From NCBI GenBank assembly GCA_963844055.1, contig CAWJMN010000001.1, positions 2,604,001 through 2,668,000 of the forward strand: a stretch of 64,000 nucleotides of DNA, given 5' to 3'. The position numbers and the translations under genes were made by a program. This document shows, one piece after another, positions 45,593 through 54,101 of the stretch. The notes under the pieces were generated by a model, which saw only the letters and a list, made by a program, of their open reading frames with translations, did not search any database and was not told where the DNA came from. Position 1 is the first letter of the stretch, and every line of letters begins with the position of its first letter. The DNA comes from CAWJMN01 sp963844055. Its GTDB lineage: Bacteria > Planctomycetota > Planctomycetia > Pirellulales > Pirellulaceae.

Positions 45593-46305
45593 ATGTCACG
45601 AGGCGATTTTGATGTCGACAGCCTCGCGCGTTACCTGCACGTCACGCCCGATCAAGTGATTCGCTTGGCAGAGCGTGGAAATGTTCCCGCGCACGGCTCG
45701 GGGGACAGTGGCGTTTTTCGGAAGCGGAAATCCATCACTGGCTAGAGCAGCGGATTGGAGCTGCGGACGAAGCCGACCTGTTGAAAGTGGAGAATGCCTT
45801 GCTTCGTCGTCCTTTGTCGGCCGAGAGTGAATACGGCTCGGTGACGGAGCTACTTTCGGGCAATGCGATTGCTGTTCCACTCGTGGCCCGCACGAAGAAC
45901 TCCGTGATTTTGGCGATGGTAGAACTGGCTATGCAGACCGGTCTTCTGTGGGACAAAGACAAAATGGTGGAAGCGGTAAAAGCCCGTGAAAACCTGCATC
46001 CCACCGCACTTGAAAACGGTGTTGCACTACTGCATCCCCGTCGACCTCTTGCGCAGATTCTGGCTCAGCCAATCTTGGCACTAGGAATCACTCCTCACGG
46101 CATTCCGTTTGGTGAATCGCACGGACAATTGACGGATGTATTCTTTCTCATTTGCTCGACAGACGATGCCCAGCACTTGCGCATCCTGGCTCGAATTAGC
46201 CGGCTGATTGCATCCGAAGGATTCATGACAGAACTTCGCAATGCGGTCGATCGCTATATGGTGCTTGAAATTGTGGAGCGTTACGAAGAAAAGCTGTCGC
46301 TTTAG
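45593..46305 (+). pseudogene. HTH-domain / PTS EIIA-type protein, frameshifted
   Basis: The gene starts at 45593 (MSRGDFDVDSLARYLHVTPD) behind GCGGAG, with an excisionase/MerR-like helix-turn-helix domain. In that frame the protein breaks down after ERGNVPA and stops at 45745. In the -1 frame the same domain continues without gap: LGGQWRFSEAEIHHWLEQRI, followed by a PTS fructose/nitrogen-type EIIA domain (LLRRPLSAESEYGSVTELLS) to 46305. The phospho-acceptor His of EIIA is kept in ENGVALLHPRRP (codon 46033-46035). One missing base near 45690-45693 (GCGCACGG, probably once GCGCGACGG) explains everything. With it restored the protein would have about 237 residues, a DNA-binding domain fused to a PTS sensor. 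No other PTS gene is in the window. Confidence 0.8.
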
Positions 46306-46339
46306 TCCCTTGGATCCATCGCTTCGGAAAGCAGTAACC

Positions 46340-47239
46340 GTGAACAGCGTGCAACCAATTCAGATTTGGGTGCTTTGTGCTTCTAATGCACACGTACCTG
46401 CTGAACTGCGTAGCTTCCTAGAATCCCAAGGAAACGTTTGGTGGTCGGCACTTCCCAGCCTGGGAACTGACTTGCTGCAAACGATTGTGACGAATGGACC
46501 CGCTGATCATTCCTTGCCTGACTGGGTCGTATTTATACCGGCCTACACCGGCCAAGTAACTCGCTCAGCCGTGGACACTGTGCGTGGACTAGCGCCACTT
46601 GCCACTCTCTTCGCACTGTCAGGGCCATGGAGCGAAGGGGAGATTCGCACGGGACCACTGCCAATGGGCGTGCGCCGCGTCCTTTGGCATGAATGGCAAC
46701 GGCGATTTTCCGAGGCAAGCAAGGGGGCAACCGTCGTTGCGAGGCCTCACTTTCGTCCTGCCACGGAGCAGGGGGTCGATTCCTGGTTGCTATCCGATAA
46801 TGTGGGGCAGAGGTCCAGCCACAAGCCAACGATTCCGATGGTGGCCATTGCCTGTCGACAACGGACGGACTTTGAAACTTGGGGAGAGGCACTTGGTAGC
46901 GATGCACACGCGGTATGGATTCAGCCAGAAGAACCATCGCCCGTGCTAAAGGCGGACGTGCTGGTATGGTGCTTTGAACGGGAGGTCGCATGGGAGTTGG
47001 CGGCGTTTCAATCGAAGCTAGAAAGCTTGAGCGCTCGCCAAGCAGTGGCCCTGGTGCATTTTCCACGTCCGGAAGAAATTGCCGCCCTAGAGAATCTCGC
47101 CGTGCAAGTAACTTGCTTTGCACTTCCTGCGGCGAGACAGGACTTTCGTCAGGCGGTACTAATCGATACTTCCGTGAATACCCTTCAAAAACGGCAGATC
47201 CCCCCAGCGATTCGAAGATCGCCTTTACAAAAACCGTAA
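46340..47239 (+). CDS. unknown protein
   Basis: I do not recognise this gene. The frame is open from 46241, but that part overlaps the EIIA gene; the GTG at 46340 (NSVQPIQIWVLCASNAHVPA) lies 34 bases past the EIIA stop and is the likelier start, giving 299 residues. The N-terminal third looks like a Rossmann or receiver-like alternation (IWVLCASNAHVPAELRSFLE; WVVFIPAYTGQVTRSAVDTV; ATLFALSGPWSEGEIRT). A later segment repeats it (IPMVAIACRQRTDFETWGEA; LVWCFEREVAWELAAFQSKL; AVALVHFPRPEEIAALENLA). It may be two pseudo-receiver-type domains. No membrane segment or signal is present. Confidence 0.6.
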   Translation: MNSVQPIQIWVLCASNAHVPAELRSFLESQGNVWWSALPSLGTDLLQTIVTNGPADHSLPDWVVFIPAYTGQVTRSAVDTVRGLAPLATLFALSGPWSEGEIRTGPLPMGVRRVLWHEWQRRFSEASKGATVVARPHFRPATEQGVDSWLLSDNVGQRSSHKPTIPMVAIACRQRTDFETWGEALGSDAHAVWIQPEEPSPVLKADVLVWCFEREVAWELAAFQSKLESLSARQAVALVHFPRPEEIAALENLAVQVTCFALPAARQDFRQAVLIDTSVNTLQKRQIPPAIRRSPLQKP

Positions 47240-47433
47240 ACGACGGCCGGTTAGAGTCGAAAATGTGGCAATCGGAAGGGGGGAAGTACCACGCTTAGTT
47301 GCAATAGGTGCTGGCCACCGTTAAGGTACTGTCTGGCACAGGGGAGGTTCCGAAAGCATCGAAGCCGGTGCTGAACGAACCCGTTTGTCTGTGCTCTTCC
47401 CGCCACCTACCTACTCTCGCCCCACCTGAACGC

Positions 47434-48192
47434 ATGCAACTCTTCGAGATGACATGGCCAGAAGTGGCCGCCCTCAGCAAAGACACCCCAATCCTGATTC
47501 CTATTGCTGCGCTCGAGCAACACGGCAAACACATGCCGCTGTTTACCGATAGCCTGCTCTTAGGAGAAGTCCTGCGTAGGACCTCCGAGATCCTGAAGAA
47601 GGATGCGCTGTTTACACCGCTGCAATGGTTTGGCAATTCGGAGCATCATCTGGATTTTCCGGGGACGATGACGGCATCACCTCGCGTCTATCTGGATCTG
47701 CTTCGCGACATGGTCGAGAACTTCATCTTCCATGGCTTCCGGCGAATCCTGCTGGTGAATGGGCATGGTGGTAACATCATCCCCGGCCAGCAAGCGATGT
47801 TTGAGTTGCGACAAAAATATCGAGACCGCAAAGACCTGCTCTTGATTAGTTGCACCTATTGGACACTGGGGGGAGATCCACGGCAGCTAGAGCCTAGCAT
47901 CGCCCAAGGGCAAATGGGGCACGCCTGTGAATGGGAAACGTCGATGATGCTTCGCATCCGGCCCGATCTTGTTAAGAATCATGAAACAACGCCTGCGGTT
48001 GAGTTTGGCAATCCGTTTGAGCCGGGGCACCGAGCCTGGACGATGCCTGACCGTAGTGCTCCTGGGCATATTGGCGATCCACGTTACGCAACCGCCGAAA
48101 AAGGCGAGGCAATCTTCTCCACGTTTACCGCTGACTTGGTCTCTTTAGTTCGACGCGTCCTTGCTTGGGATGGTCAGTCATGGAACGGCTAG
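47434..48192 (+). CDS. creatininase family amidohydrolase
   Basis: The start is the Met at 47434 (MQLFEMTWPEVAALSKDTPI), which gives the usual 252 residues; the upstream open part (from 47308) has no similarity. Metal ligands and catalytic motifs of the creatininase/FAPy-deformylase (ArfB-like) fold are present: ALEQHGKHMPLFTDSLLL, NSEHHLDFPGTM, LVNGHGGNIIPGQQ and HACEWETSMMLRI. Members hydrolyse cyclic or linear amides such as creatinine, formamide-pyrimidines or mycofactocin precursors; the substrate here is open. The MFS transporter gene overlaps its 3' end by 13 bases, so uptake and hydrolysis of one compound is a reasonable hypothesis. Confidence 0.92.
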   Translation: MQLFEMTWPEVAALSKDTPILIPIAALEQHGKHMPLFTDSLLLGEVLRRTSEILKKDALFTPLQWFGNSEHHLDFPGTMTASPRVYLDLLRDMVENFIFHGFRRILLVNGHGGNIIPGQQAMFELRQKYRDRKDLLLISCTYWTLGGDPRQLEPSIAQGQMGHACEWETSMMLRIRPDLVKNHETTPAVEFGNPFEPGHRAWTMPDRSAPGHIGDPRYATAEKGEAIFSTFTADLVSLVRRVLAWDGQSWNG

Positions 48193-49556
48193 ATTTTTCG
48201 GGAGATCCTGCGGGCCGCCAAAAATGGTGGGTCTGCATCATGCTGTTCTTGGCGACCATGATGATGTACATGGATCGCCAAGTACTGGCGCAGTCGTCAG
48301 TCACCATGACGAAACTCGGGGTCTTCTCGGATACGGGCTACGGACTGCTGGAGAAGTACTTTTCGTACGCGTTCGCCATTGGTTCGATCTTTACGGGACT
48401 ACTCGCGGATCGCATGAATGTGCGAATCCTTTACCCCATCCTGCTAGTGGGCTGGTCCATTGCCGGAATCCTCACACCCTATAGCGAACCGCTGGGCGCG
48501 GTCGCCGTGCAAGTCTTCAAAGGCTTTCTCTCTCAGGAAACGTTGGCAGATCCTAAGCTGCCTCAGTATGTTGGGCTGCTGATTTGCCGCATCATGCTGG
48601 GCGTGTTTGAGGCCGGGCATTGGCCGTGCGCTATCATTACCACCAAACTGCTACTGGAAGGTAAAGACCGAAACCTTGGCAACAGTATTTTGCAGAGCGG
48701 TGCCACTATCGGCACGATTTTTACACCCATCGCCATCGGCGCCGTTCACTACATGGGCTTTGCTGGTTGGGGCGTCCCCTTTGTTGTCATCGGTGTCATT
48801 GGAATTTTCTGGGTGATCCCGTGGACCTTTTCGACACAAGGTCTTGTCTTACGACGTGAAGAGACTTCAGCGCCAACGATATCTCAAGTATCTGCTTTTG
48901 AAGATGAGGGCTTATGGCGGCGAATCATCGCCTTGGCGATATTGGTTACCGTCATCAATTTGACCTGGCAAGTATTCCGGGCATGGCTCCCGAAGATGAT
49001 CGCGATTGAACTGGAGAGTGAAACCGACGCAACTCGAAGCTTTGCCACCAGCGCCTTTACGATCGTGTACTTTTTGCTGGCCGACATCGGCTGTTTGATG
49101 GCAGGGGCGATTTCGAAGTTCCTAGCCCACCGGGGAATGAGTACCCATGCTACGCGTTTAGTGACTTATGTCGGCGCCGCTGTCTTGACGGCAATGGGTG
49201 GCATTTTGGCTGTTCAGGCCGCTGGCTACACCAAGCTATCCATCTACATGCTCATTGGATTTGGATCACTGGCCTTGTTTCCCACCTACTACTCCCTGTC
49301 GCAAGAGATTTCCAGCAAGAACCAGGGATTCATTACGGGAATCTTTGGTGCTGGGACGTGGTTTGTAACTGGATACTTTCAAGGGATGGTTGGAAAGTAT
49401 GTGGAAAACGCTTCCGCCACCGTCTCCCAGCATGTTGCCTATTCGCGGATATCGCTTTTAATGAGCGCTATTCCACTGCTTGGGGCCGTTGCCATTTGGT
49501 TTATCTGGCAGCAACCACCTACAAAGCAAAACGCTGCGAAGCCCATCGGACACTAG
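48180..49556 (+). CDS. MFS transporter, anion:cation symporter-like
   Basis: A 458-residue, 12-helix major facilitator with start at 48180 (MERLDFSGDPAGRQKWW); a Met five codons upstream is possible. The first helix contains MMYMDRQVLAQSS, typical of ACS-family carriers that take up hexuronates, glucarate, phthalate or other organic anions. The loop 2-3 motif is GLLADRMNVRILYP. Helices 4 and 5 have CRIMLGVFEAGHWPCAIIT and NSILQSGATIGTIFTPIAIG, again ACS-type. The gene overlaps the creatininase gene by 13 bases, so both are translationally coupled, and the carrier probably imports the substrate of that enzyme. Confidence 0.92.
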   Translation: MERLDFSGDPAGRQKWWVCIMLFLATMMMYMDRQVLAQSSVTMTKLGVFSDTGYGLLEKYFSYAFAIGSIFTGLLADRMNVRILYPILLVGWSIAGILTPYSEPLGAVAVQVFKGFLSQETLADPKLPQYVGLLICRIMLGVFEAGHWPCAIITTKLLLEGKDRNLGNSILQSGATIGTIFTPIAIGAVHYMGFAGWGVPFVVIGVIGIFWVIPWTFSTQGLVLRREETSAPTISQVSAFEDEGLWRRIIALAILVTVINLTWQVFRAWLPKMIAIELESETDATRSFATSAFTIVYFLLADIGCLMAGAISKFLAHRGMSTHATRLVTYVGAAVLTAMGGILAVQAAGYTKLSIYMLIGFGSLALFPTYYSLSQEISSKNQGFITGIFGAGTWFVTGYFQGMVGKYVENASATVSQHVAYSRISLLMSAIPLLGAVAIWFIWQQPPTKQNAAKPIGH

Positions 49557-49627
49557 CGACCGCTCCTTACCCGCGACAACGCGCATCGTAAGCCAGCATC
49601 TTTTTGAAAGACTGCATTCGATCCACT

Positions 49628-49879
49628 ATGACCACTGAATCGATCTGCGTTGGCTTGGTGGCAGTGATTGCGGGGATCGTATGCATCCTGGGAGGGACGC
49701 TGAACATTCCCATCTTGAAAGATGTGCAGCCGGGAAAACGCCTAGGGCTGGTTCCGGCCGACAATGTCGAAGGGGCACCATCGGCGGTCCGCTGGCGAAT
49801 GATTGCGATGGGGATGTTGTTTTTGCTGCTAGGAGTTTCATTCCTAGTGGGACTTCGATTCCCTTGGCAACAGCCTTAA
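49628..49879 (+). CDS. small two-helix membrane protein
   Basis: An 83-residue protein with two hydrophobic segments, about residues 6-24 (CVGLVAVIAGIVCILGG) and 58-76 (MIAMGMLFLLLGVSFLVGL), joined by a polar loop. Start at 49628 (MTTESICVG) is chosen over a Met eight codons upstream because the latter has no better ribosome-binding site. Function unknown. It overlaps the convergent small Cys protein gene by 4 bases. Confidence 0.6.
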   Translation: MTTESICVGLVAVIAGIVCILGGTLNIPILKDVQPGKRLGLVPADNVEGAPSAVRWRMIAMGMLFLLLGVSFLVGLRFPWQQP

Positions 49880-50088
49880 GGATTGGCCTCTCCTGGCAGT
49901 TGAATCCCGGTCGATGATTCAACTGCTTCATGCCCGCTACAGCGCAGCACGGGCAGCGGCGGATACTTGCGAAAGCGATCGTCGGTCGTCGCTTTTTCAC
50001 ACAAGATAAAACGAGAGCCCTTGCCGCTGACGATTTCACGCATCCAGCGGCAGGACTCACATAGGTTAATGGGCGGATATCCCGGCAT
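49876..50088 (-). CDS. small conserved Cys-containing protein
   Basis: A 70-residue protein with CESCRWMREIVSGKGSRFI, LCEKATTDDRFRKYPPLPV and LRCSGHE, so four Cys (CxxC, one in LCEK, one in LRCSG) plausibly bind zinc. The motif combination SRFILC and KYPPLPVLRC looks like a planctomycete-conserved family of unknown function. It lies 22 bases downstream of the Gfo/Idh/MocA stop on the opposite orientation sense of neighbours; its start is just left of 50111, so it is the next gene after that oxidoreductase and may be cotranscribed. Confidence 0.75.
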   Translation of the reverse strand: MPGYPPINLCESCRWMREIVSGKGSRFILCEKATTDDRFRKYPPLPVLRCSGHEAVESSTGIQLPGEANP

Positions 50089-50110
50089 AAATCACAGGTC
50101 GCGATGCCGT

Positions 50111-51376
50111 TTAGGCGTCATAGCCTTCACGGTAAGGATGTGACAGCAGCTTATTCGCCTCGTCATCGCCGATGAACTGCTCCTTCACAGGATCCCACGA
50201 CAGCTTGCGCCCCAACTGGATTGCAATATTGCCCAGGTGGCAGATCGTTGCACTGCGGTGGCCGATCTCAATGTCGCAAATTGGCAACTCGCGAGTGCGA
50301 ATCGATGCCAAAAAGTTGGCGTGGTGATTGTCGCTGACTTGCAGACGAATCTTTCGATCTTCCGCAGGGAGGGAAAGGATCTCTGGCGGGTCAGACTTGA
50401 TGGAACCACGCGTCACATAGATGGAGCCCTTTTCGCCGATGAACTTGCAGCCATCGGGAATGTCTTTTTGTTGCTGGCCCAGGATGACCTTTGTGCCATC
50501 CGCATAGGTGTGTGTGACGCGGCAGGTCTCGGTCACTTCATGCCATTTCTCGGGATGAAAAGTTCCCGTTCCTTCACTAGATGCTGGTCCAGAGCCATCT
50601 ACACCTAGGCCCCACTGCGCAATATCCAGGTGATGGGCGCCGAAGTTGGTCATCTGGCCGCCGGAATAATCCCGGAAGAAGCGGAAGTTGTAGTGAACCC
50701 GATTCTTGTTGTAAGGACGAAGCGGCGCAGGGCCCAGCCAGCGATTGTAGTCGAGGTTGCTTGGCGGATCCGAATCCGGGATCGGCTTGCCAGGATGGTT
50801 TGGCTTGGGAATGCCCACCAAGACCGTATGCACTTTACCGATGGCACCATTGCGAATCAATTCGCAGGCTTGACGGAATTCTTTGCTGCTACGTTGCTGA
50901 GAGCCCGTTTGGACCATTCGGCCCGCCTCGCGCGCGGCATTGACCATCTGCCGACCTTCCGCAACGGTCAAGGTAAGAGGCTTTTCGCAGTAAACATCTT
51001 TGCCCGCTTTGCAGGCGGCAATGGTGATTGGTGCATGCCAGTGATCAGGCGTCGAAATGACGACGGCATCGACATCTTTGCGATCGAGTATGCGGCGATA
51101 GTCACCGACGACTTCCGCTTTTTGGCCAGCCTTAGCAACAATCTCGGCAGCTTGGCCGCTGCGTTCGCTATCAACATCACAGACAAACGCTGGCGAGACG
51201 TGCTTGGTCCCTAGAAATGCGTTTAGGTTTGCCTTTCCCTGACCGCCCATACCTACGTGAGCCGTGACAATCCGTTCATTGGCCCCAAAGGCGCGCGAAG
51301 GGATGATTGTAGGAACCGCAAAGACGGCCGATGCTGCCAGCGAAGTCTTTAGAAACGAGCGACGACTACGACTCAT
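50111..51376 (-). CDS. Gfo/Idh/MocA family oxidoreductase, Tat-exported
   Basis: A 421-residue NAD(P)-dependent dehydrogenase-like protein with a twin-arginine signal (RSRRSFLKTSLAASAVFAVP). The Rossmann motif is VTAHVGMGGQGKANLNAF; AVVISTPDHWHAPITIAACK and KDVYCEKPLTLTVAEGRQM carry the conserved EKP. The C-terminal domain contains NFGAHHLDIAQWGLG. Exported members of this family occur in large numbers in planctomycetes and act on sugars or are structural; the substrate is unknown. The lead Gly pattern reads GMGGQG, which differs from the usual GxGxxG by position only. It lies downstream of the RluA-type gene in the same orientation. Confidence 0.92.
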   Translation of the reverse strand: MSRSRRSFLKTSLAASAVFAVPTIIPSRAFGANERIVTAHVGMGGQGKANLNAFLGTKHVSPAFVCDVDSERSGQAAEIVAKAGQKAEVVGDYRRILDRKDVDAVVISTPDHWHAPITIAACKAGKDVYCEKPLTLTVAEGRQMVNAAREAGRMVQTGSQQRSSKEFRQACELIRNGAIGKVHTVLVGIPKPNHPGKPIPDSDPPSNLDYNRWLGPAPLRPYNKNRVHYNFRFFRDYSGGQMTNFGAHHLDIAQWGLGVDGSGPASSEGTGTFHPEKWHEVTETCRVTHTYADGTKVILGQQQKDIPDGCKFIGEKGSIYVTRGSIKSDPPEILSLPAEDRKIRLQVSDNHHANFLASIRTRELPICDIEIGHRSATICHLGNIAIQLGRKLSWDPVKEQFIGDDEANKLLSHPYREGYDA

Positions 51377-51411
51377 GACACTTTCCTTTTTTTAAACAAG
51401 GGAGAGAGGTG

Positions 51412-52185
51412 CTAGGTTTTTAGAGGATCAGAGCTTGGAACCACCATCGATTCGGAAATGCCAGCCTCGCCCCAGGCAGGGCCTAGCGAGGCTTCAAACG
51501 ACAAGAGTTCCTTGCTGGTTGGATGCTGAAATACTAACTGCCGTGCATGAAGAGAAATTAGCCGATCTCGTTCATCGGGAAAAAACGGACCAAACGATTG
51601 CGTACTTCCGTAGAGTTCGTCTCCTAACAGCGGGAACCCACGCGAAGCACACTGCACGCGAATTTGATGCGTACGCCCGGTTTCTAGACGAATCTCAATC
51701 AGTGTCTTACCTGGCAGTCGGCACTTTACCGTGTAATGGAGGATCGCAATTTTGGACTCGGGCGTTTCCGGCGGAGTGACGATCGTGCGGGGCTCCCCAT
51801 CGATCTTCAGCAGGTAGTCGGTCCAGGTTCCCTGGTCCGGCTGAACCTCACCCGCTACCAAGGCCCAATAGGTCTTCTCGACCATCCGAAATTCGAATTG
51901 TTGAGAGATCTTTCGGGCCGCCTTTTGTGTTTTTGCAAACACGATGACCCCCGAGACAGGGCGATCAATGCGGTGCGGAACGCCTAAATAAATGGCCGGC
52001 GAAGAGGCGGCATTGGCTGCACCCGTTGCGCCGGGGGCAGTGCCCGACTCTCGCAAATACTTGCGAATCCGAAATTCCAAGCTATCGATTCCGAGCGGAG
52101 CTTGCGTCAGAAGTCCACCGGGTTTGCCCACGACCAGGCAAGCGGCATCTTCAAAAAGGATTTCAAAACCAGGAGACAAAGACAT
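51412..52185 (-). CDS. RluA family pseudouridine synthase
   Basis: RNA pseudouridine synthase that isomerises uridine in rRNA or tRNA; cytoplasmic. I place the start at 52185 (MSLSPGFEILFEDAACLVVG), 257 residues, without an S4 domain. The catalytic motif is GVPHRIDRPVSGVIVFAKT, with the active Asp in HRID (usually HRLD). The KTYWALVAGEV and ETGRTHQIRVQCASRGFPLL motifs are typical of RluA/RluC/RluD-type enzymes. Which site it modifies cannot be told. It lies between the two Gfo/Idh/MocA genes on the same strand, with about 35 and 97 bases of spacing. Confidence 0.92.
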   Translation of the reverse strand: MSLSPGFEILFEDAACLVVGKPGGLLTQAPLGIDSLEFRIRKYLRESGTAPGATGAANAASSPAIYLGVPHRIDRPVSGVIVFAKTQKAARKISQQFEFRMVEKTYWALVAGEVQPDQGTWTDYLLKIDGEPRTIVTPPETPESKIAILHYTVKCRLPGKTLIEIRLETGRTHQIRVQCASRGFPLLGDELYGSTQSFGPFFPDERDRLISLHARQLVFQHPTSKELLSFEASLGPAWGEAGISESMVVPSSDPLKT

Positions 52186-52282
52186 CACAGGTGCCAAACG
52201 GTCAGCGGAAAAGAACAAAGGGGGCAGAGCTCGCAAGCTATACCCCCACTCATGACATTCTAAAACGATCCACTAAACGTGC

Positions 52283-53740
52283 TTAGACGTTCTCTGGCGA
52301 TGGAACCACATAAGGGGCCCGATATTCGCGAGTAAGCATCTTGTTGGCCGCCGCTTGATCGCCCGTGAAGGTTTCCGTAGCAGGGTCCAAGGCAAGGTCA
52401 CTGCCAACTTGCAGCTTTACCGTCTCTGGATCGACCTTGTTGTCGCCCAGGTGCTTCATCGTCCGTTCGAAGGTGTCCTTCGCATTGTCGTGCGTGGCAA
52501 CCGTCTCGATCTTCTTCCAAGCATCTGCCGCAGACATTTGGCTACCTAGGCGATACGAGATATTGCCCAAATGGCATAACGCGCTGGAGAGGTGACCTTC
52601 CAAGATGTCGGCGTTGAGGTCTTCAATCTTGCGACTGCGAACGGCACTCACAAAGTTGGCGAAGTGGTCAGCCCCACCCTTGAAGTCCTTGATCTTGTTG
52701 CCATCTTTGTCGAAGGCTGTAGCGGAATCATAGGTTGGACAAACGACATAGCCATCGGTCCCCTCAAAGATCACGCCGACGCCAGCTCCACGGTAATCCT
52801 TGGTTTCTAGGCCACGGACTTCGAAAATCAAAGACTTGGGGCCGTAGTTGTGCACAACGATTTGCGTGTTGGCACATTCTCCGGCGTCTTCATAACCCAA
52901 GCGACCGCCGTAGCTCATCACCGAGGACGAAATCTCGTTCACACCCAGGCCCCAACGGGCGATATCCATCTGATGGATACCTTGGTTGCCCAAGTCGCCG
53001 TTGCCGGTCGACCATACCCAGTGCCAATCGTAATGCAGGTTCTTGCGAGTGAGTGGATCCATCGGAGCGGGACCACACCAAAGATCATAGTTGACGTTCG
53101 AAGGAACTTGGTACGTTCCCTTCGGGCCGATCGATCCACGACGCTTGTAGCACAAGCCGCGGGCGACCTTGATCTCTCCGATCTTGCCTTCCTTCATAAA
53201 GGCGATCGCTTCACGCAAGCCAGGGTTCGACCGAGACTGGGTACCGGTTTGGCAGATCCGGCCATGCTTGCGGGCAGCTTGAACGATGCGGCGTCCTTCG
53301 CTGACATTATGGCTGACTGGCTTTTCGACATAGACGTCCTTGCCGGCTTGAATGGCCCAAATGGCCCCCAGGGCATGCCAGTGGTTCGGGGTGGCAATGC
53401 TGACGATGTCGACCGACTTGTCCTCTAATACCTTGCGAAGGTCTTCGACAAACGTCGGCTTGACGTCTTGCTTCTTGCCAATTTCTTCCGCGCGGGTGTT
53501 GCCGACTTCTTTATCCACATCGACCACGTACTTGATGAACGAGTCTTTCCGGCCTTGGAAAGCGCCGATGTGGGCAGTACCACGACCACGAACGCCAACC
53601 ACCGCGACGGTCAGTCGGTCGGCAGCACTCTTCGATTGTGGGGCGTCTTCAGCGACGAGGCGTGGCACGCTGGCGCTGGAAGCCGCCAGGGCCGCAGCCG
53701 TAAACATGGACTGCTGCAGGAATTCACGTCGATTACGCAT
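52283..53740 (-). CDS. Gfo/Idh/MocA family oxidoreductase, exported
   Basis: A 485-residue protein with a Tat-like start (MRNRREFLQQSMFTAAALAA) and a Rossmann fold motif VAVVGVRGRGTAHIGAFQG. The conserved SIATPNHWHALGAIWAIQAG and KDVYVEKPVSHNVSEGRRIV are present, followed by QTGTQSRSNPGLREAIAF. The C-terminal domain contains NQGIHQMDIARWGLGV. It is longer than the first copy by an extended C-terminal helical region. It differs clearly from the 50111 protein, so this is not a recent duplication. Substrate unknown; a sugar or cyclitol derivative is the family expectation. Confidence 0.92.
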   Translation of the reverse strand: MRNRREFLQQSMFTAAALAASSASVPRLVAEDAPQSKSAADRLTVAVVGVRGRGTAHIGAFQGRKDSFIKYVVDVDKEVGNTRAEEIGKKQDVKPTFVEDLRKVLEDKSVDIVSIATPNHWHALGAIWAIQAGKDVYVEKPVSHNVSEGRRIVQAARKHGRICQTGTQSRSNPGLREAIAFMKEGKIGEIKVARGLCYKRRGSIGPKGTYQVPSNVNYDLWCGPAPMDPLTRKNLHYDWHWVWSTGNGDLGNQGIHQMDIARWGLGVNEISSSVMSYGGRLGYEDAGECANTQIVVHNYGPKSLIFEVRGLETKDYRGAGVGVIFEGTDGYVVCPTYDSATAFDKDGNKIKDFKGGADHFANFVSAVRSRKIEDLNADILEGHLSSALCHLGNISYRLGSQMSAADAWKKIETVATHDNAKDTFERTMKHLGDNKVDPETVKLQVGSDLALDPATETFTGDQAAANKMLTREYRAPYVVPSPENV

Positions 53741-54101
53741 GGTTAGGCAACCTTTGGTGAGGTGTTGTTAAGGCGGGAATAAAATGGCAAGTTCCCCACT
53801 CGACATCATACAGAGATCGTCGGCTGAGCGATTACGCCCAGGGGAATCGAGCCTTGATGATTGCAAATTACACGTCAAAGTCAAGGAAAAACCGCCGCGA
53901 CCAGAAAATATTCTTAGCAGGCGCGGTAGGTTGCCATCTTAGGGCCGACGGCCTTATCATTTATTCCCTATTCCAATCGATAATTCCGCGTTTTTGCCGG
54001 CACATCGGTTGGCTGTCCCTTCACCTGATAGGCTGGCGCTGCCGGTCTGTTGGAACTCCTCTTCACTTCGCCTTAGAAATTTCCCAAGTAAAGAAAAGCA
54101 T
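53741..54101. other. divergent promoter region of dapA and the oxidoreductase gene
   Basis: No gene is supported. TTATCA at 53954-53959 and GATAAT at 53979-53984, 19 bases apart, might be a weak promoter for dapA. The ATG of dapA at 54102 has no strong ribosome-binding site (AAGAAAAGCAT). Confidence 0.4.
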
